Shown here: piece by piece, positions 36,601-48,600 of the stretch
How positions within the stretch are numbered: position 1 is the stretch's first letter
How the letters are laid out: each line of letters begins with the position of its first letter
DNA from: Apostichopus japonicus
Taxonomy: Eukaryota > Echinodermata > Holothuroidea > Aspidochirotida > Stichopodidae
Direction: 5' to 3'
Length of the DNA stretch: 64,000 bases
NCBI RefSeq assembly: GCF_037975245.1
Contig: NC_092562.1
Coordinates: 18,814,054-18,878,053 of the forward strand
Notes under the pieces: generated by a model
Told to the model about the DNA's origin: nothing
What the model saw: only the letters and a program-made list of their open reading frames with translations
Databases searched by the model: none
Program-made: the position numbers and the translations under genes

Positions 36601-39600
36601 CCCAGTCTCTGCAAGAAAAACAAAGCAATAGGTTTTGCTGTTTATTGTGTAAGATGCTTGAATTGTGAGTTCTATAGATGGTTACCTTAGGGGAAATAGG
36701 AGTGTTATGCTGATGCTCGACCATTAAAACTTAAATGTCTCAAATGTTCCTCTGTTTACTCTGACCGTAAGGAATGTGCTGTGATATCTTTAACAATGAC
36801 ACTGAACAGTTGTGAAAGCGTCATCCTTGACACCAACTTGTGACAGCATGCATGACAATATTATGAGTAATTACTTTCATAATAAATTTCAGATTTAGAT
36901 AGCTTTCTGTAAAAACAGAAGTTTAGTAATGATTTTGAATTGATATCAAGTTGCTGTATGTCAGTAATTGGATATTAATGGTTTTCATGAAAACATACAA
37001 ACAACTAGAGATAGAACATATATGCCTGTACAGTATAGTAACACTGTACAGCTGTCTGTTACCTGTTAACATTCTTAAGCCTGGGTCACATCTGCGCGAT
37101 TCAACACGCGATTCAACTCGAAACTAAAATCGCGCGAATCAGAAAAGTTGCTTCTGAGAAGTTGCGCGGATTAGGACATTGCTCTATTGCAAATCAACCC
37201 AAATCGACGGCGCAACTTTTATTGCGCAACAAGTTGATACCCATGTCTAACTACGCGATTCAACCTTCAATTGTATTGCGAGTTGAATCGCGTGTTGAAT
37301 CGCGCAGATGTGACCCGGGCTTTACACGTCAGTTTAGAATAGCAACATATTGGTTAAATGTACAGCAAAGTATCCAAGGTACCAGTTTTACTGCAGCAAC
37401 ACTAAGTGCAGTACTATAACATATTAGTCCATAGTATAGTATATCCAGGGACTTATCAGTTCACTGGATATAGCAACATAATACTTTAGTTACAGCAACA
37501 ACAACATATTACTGTAGTTTATGGTATCAGTTAAATGCAACAACATATTAGTGCAGTTTATGGTATCAGTCTAGTACAAACAATATATTAATGTAGTTAT
37601 GGTATCAATTTAATACAACAACATTTTGCTGAAGTATATAGTACCAGACTTGTACAACAACATATTACTGTAGTTTATGGTATCAACTAAATACAACAAC
37701 ATATTACTGTAGTTTATGGTATCAGTCTAGTACAAACAATATATTAATAAGTTTACGTTATCAATTAATTACAACAACATATTACTGTAGTTTCAGTTCA
37801 AGAATTACTGTAGTTTAAAGTACTATCAGTCTAGTACAACAACATATTAGTGTAGTTTATGGTGTCAATTAAGAGCAAAAACCTACTACAGTTTATTTTA
37901 TCAATTAAAGTACAACAACATATTCCTCTAATTTATGGTATCAGTCTAGTACAAACAATATATTACTATAATTTGTGGTATCAGTTTAATACAACAACAT
38001 TGTATTTTATATATTGTATTATATATTATATAAAATAAAACTGTTGGCAAACTGCTTATCCACTAGAGGGCCTGTGTAAGAGAATGTGTAAAAGTAAGTT
38101 GGCCTGACATTTCTGTATTAGGCCTATATATTGTCAGTTTAGTGTAGAAACATAATAATGCTGATTAAAAGAAAAACAAAAGGTAAGTAAGAATGTCATG
38201 TGAGAAACAAATATTGTCATTAAATCAGAATTCACAAGAGTAGAATTGATAGGTAAACAAAAGTTGTAACACATTGTAGCACCTAGGAAGTAATACTTTA
38301 TGTGACTCACTGCATTCCACTAGTACACATTGTTTTTTATAGTGTGTGTGCACCAGGATATCAAAATGGCATTCACTTTGACGAAAACAAAGCATCATTT
38401 TATGATGCCCTTGATTGGTGTTTCAGAAGAAAATGTATTTAGAGTATCTTATAACTTGACAAAAAGTGACACCTTTTTTTCTAAATTTATATTATAAACA
38501 CCTGATTTGCCCATCAATCAGCCAAAAAAAAGAAAGGGGGGGGGACATTTATTGCATGTAGGACACATGACCGTGTTAAATAGTACAGTGTTCAAGTAAT
38601 GCTCTGGTGCTATTGGGAGGTTGTCAAAATTCACCTGGTGATTTATGTTCATTTATATAGAGGTTGGGTTTATACCTCAAACTGGTGATATTGTTTTGCA
38701 TCCAATAAATGAGCCATAATTAATCTCCCTTCCTTCCAAGTTTTTACAATCAAGTAATTTTAATAAATCTGTTAAGTTGGGTAGTCACATGATCAGTATC
38801 TGGTTGAAGAAGCAATGTACTTCACAAGTTCACAGACTATAAACTGTATTGGAATATGTAAGTTAATTAATGAAGACAATTTTTTATTACTTTAAAGCAA
38901 ACCGATCTGTGTATCTTTTCCCAAATTCTGGCAATTAATTTCACCAAAATCCTATTCTGTCAAAATATTACCCCAATTTGAGGTCTCAGTGATGAAATTA
39001 AGACATAAATATTATGTTGCATGTAATGAATGCTAATTAGTGAGCATGTGAATGTTGCAATACCATTCTTAAATAAGGTAGTTTCCAATATTGTCACTAA
39101 TAAGCACAAGCAGAAATGGAACTGGAAAAATAGTTGTTTGACCTACTTTTCAAAAGTTTTAGCTCAAAACTGAAAATGCTGAAGCAAGTAGTATGATAAG
39201 TGAACAAGGGATCTTTCATCCCAATATATTATGTTACATGTAAAATACACCAAATGTTCATAGACTGGATCCTATAGTTTGCAGAATGATTTTCATTTCA
39301 TTTATTTATGTTCTATCACAACATAAGTATGTATAACATAGAAGGAGATAAGAGACAAAACTTGAAAGGAAGTGTACTTTAAAAATCCCTACAGGGCTTG
39401 TAACAATAGCAAGACTACAGGTAATGTGCTTTATTACAGTTGCTACCATCTTATACTTTGACCACAGAGGTCTTGTATATTATTCATGTTGTTCTTTGTC
39501 TTAGAGAGGGGTCTTGTTTGTGATGATGGTGAATGCGGGAGGGGGAGGGAGTGGGGGCTTGTAGGATTTGACTAATACTAGTGTTCTTTTGCCTTCTTGT

Positions 39601-42600
39601 AACTTAACCGGCAGTGAGCCTTGTCTTCTTAATGAAACAATTTGCTCCAATTAATGTTTGAATCCACTATAAATATAATTAGTGGTTTATGGCATGTCAC
39701 CTGTCTAGAAGTCAATTGTGTGACTGTGTTCAAGTTAAGGTAAAGTACACCATAATTTGAATTTTTAATTTGCTAGATATTTGTCTTTTCTTTGTTTTCT
39801 CTCAGGAAGTTCAAGTCATCTTTCAAATAGCTTCAAGGCCAACATCACATGCAGATCAATACACAGAAGAAGTAAGGTTAATTGCACGTGGCCACCGGTG
39901 GAAGACTACCAAAATTGTAGTCTGTTCTTCAGATTAACTGCAATGCATCCAACTATGTGAGTTCCTTACAAGAAGAAAACAGGAGGGAGGAATAGGGAGG
40001 GAGGGGTTGATGCTGGGAATTCTTGAGTTAATAAGTAAGAAAATGTAGGATTCTATTCAACTAGACCTCTGAAAAGTGTTCACTAGTTGCTTACACTAGT
40101 AATAAGTACTGTGGCATTGTATGCTATTGATCAAGTTAGCTCTCATGATCTGAAAAGTGTTCACTTGTTGCTTACATTAGTAATTTAAGTGCAAAACCTC
40201 AAAATTGTCCCTTTTCATAAACTGGAAGTGGTCTTTTTTGGGATTGAAATTTCTCAATGTTTGTAATTACAAAGTACCTTTTTGTTATTTAAGAAGTGCC
40301 TTTTTGTTGAGATGTTGAGAATGTGGTAATTATATAACACCCTTTTGTTGAAAAATTATCAAAATTGTTATTAGAATATTCCCCTTTGGAGAAAAAAATT
40401 CAAATCTGGAACTTGTAGTATAGACTTCACATAGGAAGTATTTAAAGGAATTATCTGGTTTGCTCCATTAAAATCACCTCTTCAATGAACAAGGCCAATC
40501 ATATAGCTCAGATTACTTGAGTCTTGTTAGTTTTAAATCTGCTACCAATGCTGTTTATATGGCCATGGCTTGTGTCATTTTAGTTAATCCAATTAAGAAA
40601 TACAACTACAAGAGAAACTGAATGTATGATTACACACTCAAAACTTTATTTACATGACATTGCTAGAATAATAGTAACATGTTTCAGTTGTTCTTTTTTC
40701 TGTAAATATGTCTTTTAAGCACGATCACTTCTGTCTTGTTTTGCAGAACATTATGTCAAAACACCTCTTTCCAAAACTGGACAGAATGTCTGGTTCCATC
40801 AGAGGCTAATGAGTGCATTTTCCCTGCTTCATTGTCCCAACTGAATCATAAAACAATATGGTACTGTTCAAAAACTTTGGACGTAAAGTTAAATTGTCAA
40901 GACAGCTGGACGGAGCCTGCAGAGTCAGCAATCTTACATATAGATCATGACGACACAAGTAAATTTTTTTAAACTTGCTTTCAATTTACAATGAAACCAG
41001 AAGTTGAAGGAGACACAAACTCAACAATTATCATCACTGGCTTAATATGTGATAGAGATAACTGTCATGAAAAACCTATCCAAACAGCTAAGAAAATTCT
41101 TACTCCATTTTGAAGATATTACCAATTTAGTGTTTCTTTCACTAGCTACTGAAGACTTGATCAAGTCTAAATATTTATATATTAACATATTTAACATTAA
41201 AGGGGTAATAAGGGTATACTCGGTTGGCGTAAAGCTAATCTCCCCGAGGCCCTAAAATATGACATCATCAAGCCATGTTGTTCTTCAATTCTTTATGAGT
41301 TCTGATTGTTTATTACAAAGGTTATTTTTCTGTAATGGAGACAGGTTTTACAATTGCTGAATCAAAATATTGAACCTCTTAATATGACCTAAATCATGGC
41401 ATTGGTTTCAAGGTCAATATTGTCAACATTCTACCTTTTTAAAAACATGAAGGAAGAGAAAACAGAAACTTAATAGGTTTCAGATCCTAATTGTAGTCAG
41501 ACATTAGAGATTTACAAAATGACAGCTGCCAGACACGAATGTTTAGCTTTAGGTGTATCTCCAAAATGAAACGAGATATTTCTTAGCTATTGGGGGGTGG
41601 GAGAGGGGAGGGTGTTAGTTCTTCACAATGATCTCTGCCATATAGGTGATTTTTGTGTTTGTGCACCCTTTAATGTTTGCTTTGATTTCAAACCTTTAAG
41701 GTCACATAAAGGCATCTAGGACTGTATTGATGGAATAAGGTTTTGATATTTGCTAAGCTATTAGGCAGGTTGTCATTTTTTTTTCTGTGGGTATTTTTTG
41801 GGTAGAGGTGGAGGTAGTTGAAGGTGAGGAGGTTTGTTGAAGTTCTTATCTGGATTCTTCCCTTTCTTGTTTTCTAGTTTTTCCAAATCCGCCCAAGGCA
41901 GTGATTCTTCAGAAAATTGGGGAAAAGAGCATGAACGTAACATGGAAACTACCGAAAGGCTGGCCTGAAAATGACAAAGGATTCCTCACTTTCAGAGTAC
42001 TCTACTGGCAGCAGTGGTTACCGGATGGAAGAATCGACTTTCCACCGGTATGTAATACAAGAATGTTGAAAATATTGTGGATTAAAGGAGAATTATATTT
42101 AATCATCACATTATCATGATTTCCTGGTTGGTTACAATGCCGAAGGCTCAGTAACCTTTGCGATCACATGCTGGCGTGTGTGTGCGGGTATGTTTTTCGT
42201 GTGACGCCTAGCTTGTAAACATGACATCTCATATTGACCACAACTTGTTGAGTCAATGTCATACTTGGTAGGTAGATGGCCCATGATGTGTAGATGTGCA
42301 CTATTGTTTTTGGTTCCCATCTCATGAATATTAATGAGTGGGGGGCCTTAACATGAAATTCTTAAAAATGTCAATATCTCTTCAACCGTATGAAAAGAAA
42401 AACTTTAGTTCATGTTTGATATGTTGATGTAACAACATTGTAAGAAAATATTTCACAGTGTATAAATAATGTCATATAACTCTCATTCATTAATAAAAAT
42501 TAATAAAGCAATGCTTCTGTAGCAGATTTGACTTCCTTGCTCGAAATTGATAAAAGAAAATGTTCATACATCTATGTGTGTATATTTCACATAGGGAGAC

Positions 42601-45600
42601 TGTTCATTTTGGAATACAAATTCTACAAACTGTTAATCCGTCTTTACCATTGAATGCCATGGTTGATGCCCAAAAAAGAGTGCTACAAAATAAGAATCGA
42701 AAATCTCTGATCTTTTCTGGCTATCGCTTAATTCTTGGACACATTTTAATCACTTGCTCTACATTAGTGCAAAGGTTTTTTTAATTTTGAGCAACTTGTA
42801 TAGCAAGGAGTCACAGAGCCAACTGAGGCTTTCTGGTTATACTGTGTCAGACTTTGTCAACATGTTACCTGATTCCTGGTACCTAACTTTATATGTTGCT
42901 GCATTAGTTAACAAATGATCCTCTTCACTTTGGTGTGCACAAGTTCATGAATATTTATATGTACGGCTTACCACACTATGAATATGTCTAGGCATCGGAA
43001 CCGCTAAACATTTTCCTTGTCTGGTTCTTGTATAAGCCGATTTATCATAAACAATGAATATTATAATGAAAGTTGTGGATGAAACAGTAGTGACATTGCT
43101 GAGGAGGTCAAAAAAGACACTAATCTATGCATCTATTTTTATGAGGTTGGTTGAATAGACTAGATTGTCCAGCCAATTTGATTATTAAAACTAAGATAGG
43201 TGTCGAGACTTTGCAAATGTAGAGGTTGTTTGTATGCATATTTGCATTTGTACTTTGTAAAATTCTACAGCTTTATTAATGATTCTAGAGAGCTTTTTTC
43301 AACCATCTGCACTGACTTCATAATGTACCTGGTATAGCCCCACTTTTCTCCCCCCCCCCTCTCCTCTGCTCTCCCTATAACCTCTGACCCCTAACAGAAT
43401 CTGCCATGAATAATTCATAGATTATATCTGTATGTTAGCAGATTGGATGGGACATTTTTATTCAATCTTTCATCGTTTTCTCTATTTGCCCGCTGGTTTG
43501 AATTTGACAGATGAAGGAATCTACACTGTCTGTGGATATCCGCGATTTAAAATTTGCCAACGTAGAGACCTGCGTTAAGGTTGGTGTGAGATATGATCAC
43601 CACGGTGCCAATAGTTCCAGATGGTCAAGTGCGGACATCGTTTGCAAACGGACAGAAATGCAAAGTGAGTTGATGGCATATATATATATAATTTACCAAT
43701 GAATTAATTTAAGAGGTTTCGTTATTTTGCGCAGTTGAACTTCCAAACCAATTATGACGGGTCAAACATGTCGTATGTGACATATATTCATACAGCATTG
43801 CATCCATATGTTTTGGGTATACTGATGTTATTGTTGAAATTAATAAAGCTTCCCTGATAATGACGACAAGCGTGTGAACATTATATTTTCCCTTTCAGAC
43901 CAAAAAAATATTCTTGGTTGTTAACACTTATATTTTGTTCTATGGTACTGCATTTAATAGTCAGTTGTCACTGTAGACCACTGTGTACAGCTGCTTCATG
44001 CTAAAAATTGATATCTGATAGCGATTGATATCTGTTTGATTTACAGAACCAGCTAAGGCACCAAAAATTCTGAGTTTGACTAAATTGGAAATGCCTGGCC
44101 AAGCCATAAGGAAAGTTAATATCTCATGGAAGGTAAGTATTACACATATAAATAGCATGTAATGACATGCATAGTTTGACTACCGGGCTTATGACATTAA
44201 TACTGTCCTCTTAAGTCTTATTCCACTCTGCTGGGGGGGAGGGGTAGGGGGGATTTGTGATGGTTATTTACCCACAGTCTTTGGAAGACTGACAGTTTAC
44301 TACTGTACTTGCACCCTCAAAGTATTTTTTCCTGATCACTGCAACATGCATCTGTATCATACAACGCTCCATATAATGTCTCAAAGTAATTTGGAAAATG
44401 CACGGCCACCACCAGAAAATTATTTGTGAAACCTAGCAGTTTTAAGCATGGTAGGATGGGGAAGGCGAGGGGTTTGGGGGGGGGTGGCAATATGCCGATA
44501 ACCTTTAATAGTGTTTCTTTTACATTTGTTATTTGTATATGTGTATATGGTAAATGCTCGAGTGCAGTGCATGATCTGTAGCTGGCAATGGACGTGTTTC
44601 TGGGTCGTCACATATTGTGTTTTTAAACTCATGTCATATTTGATCATTCCTCACATCACTTTATTGACTTTGCTTTTAATACTAGGAGATTCCTGTGGAA
44701 TTCCAAGGTGCACCCATTCAATACTACCATGTTATCGTCAGAGATGAACAAACTGGAAAAGTCGCTCAACGAAATGTATCAGGAAATCAGACGTATTACA
44801 TTCTGGGTGAGATATGTAATAGGAGGTTATGAATATTCATAAAGAGAATGCAGGAGTCTTGAAGGTGAGGGTGGTGGCATTGGAGGGGGTGGGGATTGGA
44901 GGGGTGGGGAAGGGGCCTATTGACATAGTCCTATCAGCTGTAGCTAGTTAACTGAATCTTCATGAAGAGAATACAGGAGTCATGAAGGTGAGCGTGGTGG
45001 CATTGGAGAGGGGTGGGGGTGGGTCCCATTAACATAGTCCTATCAGCTGTAGCTAGATATCTGAAACTTCATAAAGAGAATGGGTGATTCTTGAAGGTGA
45101 GGGTGGTGGCATTGGACCGGTGGGGTGGGGGATTTGAGGGCGGGGGTCGGTGCATGGAGGTGCCCATTGACATCATCTTATCAGCTGTGGCAAGATACCT
45201 GAAACTTCATCAAGAGAATGGAGGAGTCTTTAAGGTATTAAGGGTGGTGGCATTGGAGGGGTCGGGGAGAATTTGAGGGGTGGGGAGAATTGGAGGGGTG
45301 GGGGAGGGGCCTATTGACATAGTCAGCTATGACATGATACCTGAATCTTCGTAAAGAGAATGGAGGAGTCTTGAAGGTGAGTGTGGTGGCATGGGGGGAG
45401 GTATAGGGAGGAAAAGAATGTAAAACACATAGAAGATAGACAATTATTCCATATGCTGATTCATACCTAGAGCACCTGCCCACAACGAAGATCTAGCTTG
45501 CAGCATTTGTCTAAATTTACAGTTGTGTAGGCCTATATAGCTATGTATTTGTAAACACAGTAGTGGAGAAATTTATTCATAACAGTTCAACTATCCCCTA

Positions 45601-48600
45601 TTGAATTTTTATGGCTTAACGACATATTGAACTTCAAACCTGCACTCTGAAAGAATTTTTGTTAATGATTTGTCAAATAAGCCTGGAAGTCACTTATATT
45701 TTTCAAAAGTAAGCAGCCACATGTGCATGTCAGAGGAGCCAAATGGCTTATTATTTACATTTCTTCCTAAGTGGCTTGTCCAAGTTGCTGTTTTACATCC
45801 TTTGGATATTTTTTTTTTTGTATACAATCTGGAGGGATAATTGTGTATAAGAAAACTGTGGATTTCTCCTGAATGAAAACACAAACTCACTTAAGCTGGC
45901 TAGGGCTCTAACCCATGAAATCCCATGAAGCTACGTTTTTAGTAATTTCTAAATGTTTTAATGCCTTCATTGCCTTCATTCACTTGACAATAGCACTGGT
46001 TAATTAACAAAGCACTGGTTGTTATATGTATCAGCTTTGCTTTTTACCCTAATTCTTGTATTCCATTAACATGGGGATAAGACCAGCAAAGGAACCATGG
46101 TGGAACAATACAAAGGACAGACCTGACACCCTTCCCCTTACCCCACCCCCTCCCTCCTAGAGGTGCCAATTTCTGAAGTCAAATATATTGCAACAGTTTA
46201 ACATTCTTAGCTATATGAAAAAGTATCAGGAAATCTGTGTATATCTGCTTGACCTTTTAGCAATTTCATGACTATTGCAACTGAGATTTGTGGACCACCA
46301 CACTGTGTAATAATCATATAGTTAACATCAGTGAGTCACACATGGTACAACCGTTAGAGCGATTGGTAGGTTTCCGAACGTACAGCTACAAATAAAACCT
46401 TTTTTTCTCTACCCTTCAGATTTTCTTCGTGGAAACACTTCCTATTCCATTAAGGTGGCAGCAGTCAACCTTGTAGGAACATCTGACTATGAATCTATAT
46501 CTCTGGGAGCAGGTATAGTTCCAAACAAGGATTTATATTAATAATCAACATTTGAACTATTATATATGTGTAGTTAACAAACTATATTCAACATTTGGAA
46601 CTCAACAAAAAACTGCTGTATTATGGTATCTGTTGGAGGAGGAATCAGAATTCATCTCAGTTTCAAGAATCATGTTGAGATGCATTTTACCTCACTCCTC
46701 TCTTTCCTGCCTCTACTCAAATCCTACATAACTTTTTTGACATTTTAGCACTGTGCCACCTCCCACCCCCCCCCCACCACACCCCTTCCTGAAACACATC
46801 AGGAAAAACGCCCACTTTTTCTTTCAAATCCAATAGTCCAATCGGGATCTTTATTATCAACATAAATTTGATCATTTTCACATTCTTCTTTTGGTGTGAG
46901 TTTGGAAGAGTTTTAAACTAGATGCTATATCAAAGCTTTTAAGTAAAACAATATTGAAGGTTTACAGACTTGTGTCGAGGCCATCTCACAGAACTATATA
47001 ACAGATAATCGTGTGTCTTGGTAACTAGTCACACCCACTCATTACGCCCTCAGAGTGCCTAAGGTGCACCACATCCAAGTGACTCCAGAGGGACAAACTC
47101 TTTTGGCACAGCCACAATCCAGTGCATGCAAAGTTATTCACATGTTGCCTCACACTTGCCCGTTTTAATATACAGCTAGGTTGGGAGAGGCAATAGAGAC
47201 TAATTAAGTTGCCCATGGATATCAATTCTTCAGACTTCTCAGCTCACTTTCAGAACTTGAAAAAAATTCGAGAAAAAAAATCTGTTAGTGATGATCAGAA
47301 TTTGGTTGAGCATTAAATTCTGCCTGAGAAAGATTTATCACTCGAATAAGTTTTAAGAAGTTTCATTTGTTTCATCTGAATCAGTCAAAGGCAAAGATGT
47401 AAAGCTCATGCAGGAGCACACTGAGTCATTGCCATTCCAAGTCCATTGAGAAGATTAGGAATTAACATTTTCAGTCATACCCCACCAGCATTCTCTGAAC
47501 GTTGTTTCCAATTTGTAATGTTTCGTATTACATTTCAAAACTATAACCGTTGTCTCTCTCTCCACCTCTCTCTCTCTCTCTCTCAATCTCTCAATATATT
47601 AGACCCAGGGGCAGACTTTATGTACAAGTGGCACATACATGCTTGGGTTATTGTTTTGATAGTTATTATTATGCTCGTGGTATTCAGTGCTGTGTTCGGC
47701 TGCTGGAGAAATATGAAACAAGCAGCTCAAAATATGCGAGGGGTTGAAATCAGACCACCTGTGGTACGTTGATTTCTCGATTTCTTTTCTTAACTTTATT
47801 GATACTACAGTCCTGCAAGAACTGTTGACAGTGGCATCAAGAGAGTCAGATCAGACCCCTGTGACAGTTTTGTAACCAGGCCCACTATTTGAAGTATGCT
47901 TTCTTCCTTGAGTGTGTTATGAAAATGATAGTGTGTTATTCTTTTTCCCCATAGTTCCCCAGTCCCTTAATTGTAGGGAGGTACCCAGTGAGACAGAATA
48001 ATGTCTTGAATGACCTTCAGAATGAAAGGTCTGTGGTCCAAAGGTGGAATGAAGAGAGAAATTATGTTTTTTTGCAATGAATATATGGACAAATGGTGAA
48101 TTGATGTGTTAACCTTCACAGGTTATGTAATTCCAGATTGCATAGTTACACTGAGGACAACATTCAGCTGGTATTAGGACAAATACTGTTTTCTTCAGTG
48201 CATAGTTCATGAATGAGTGTTGTGAAGTTTAAACATTGTTATATATAGCCGCAAGCAATTATTCATTGAGGGTCGAGTGAACAATAGTTCATGGAAGTTG
48301 CCCTCCTTTTTATTAGAAACCTATTGAAATTGGCAGAGGTCAAAGATCATTTGAAAACCTTGTAAACAATATAAGTTATAAAGGGCACCTTGTTGCAGTT
48401 CATAGTTGGCATGTACTTTAGATTTCCCTTGGTGCGTGCAATAATCCTATTGCAATTGGTGGAGTTCAATAGTTATTCGAGGTCAACAGAATGTAAAAAA
48501 AAACTGGAAACTTTTTAAACGTGATGATTAGCTGCTAAGGAATGCTTGAACAAACTTCATTCTTGTGGAGCAAGTCCGCATATGTGTGCATGAACCGTGC

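Larger units (their letters stand above)
33655..39805 (+). other. Intron 1 of the plus-strand receptor (6.15 kb)
   Basis: The largest intron seen here. It holds a 5-bp-TSD TIR element, an imperfect inverted repeat (35.2-35.6 kb), a G-quadruplex motif, a Harbinger-like MITE and a 40-bp minisatellite. No additional in-frame exon was recognised, but a small alternative exon cannot be excluded. Confidence 0.75.

Noticed and set aside
42560-42784. 74-codon frame in intron 4 of the plus-strand receptor
   Set aside because: No splice borders in a matching phase and no domain similarity.
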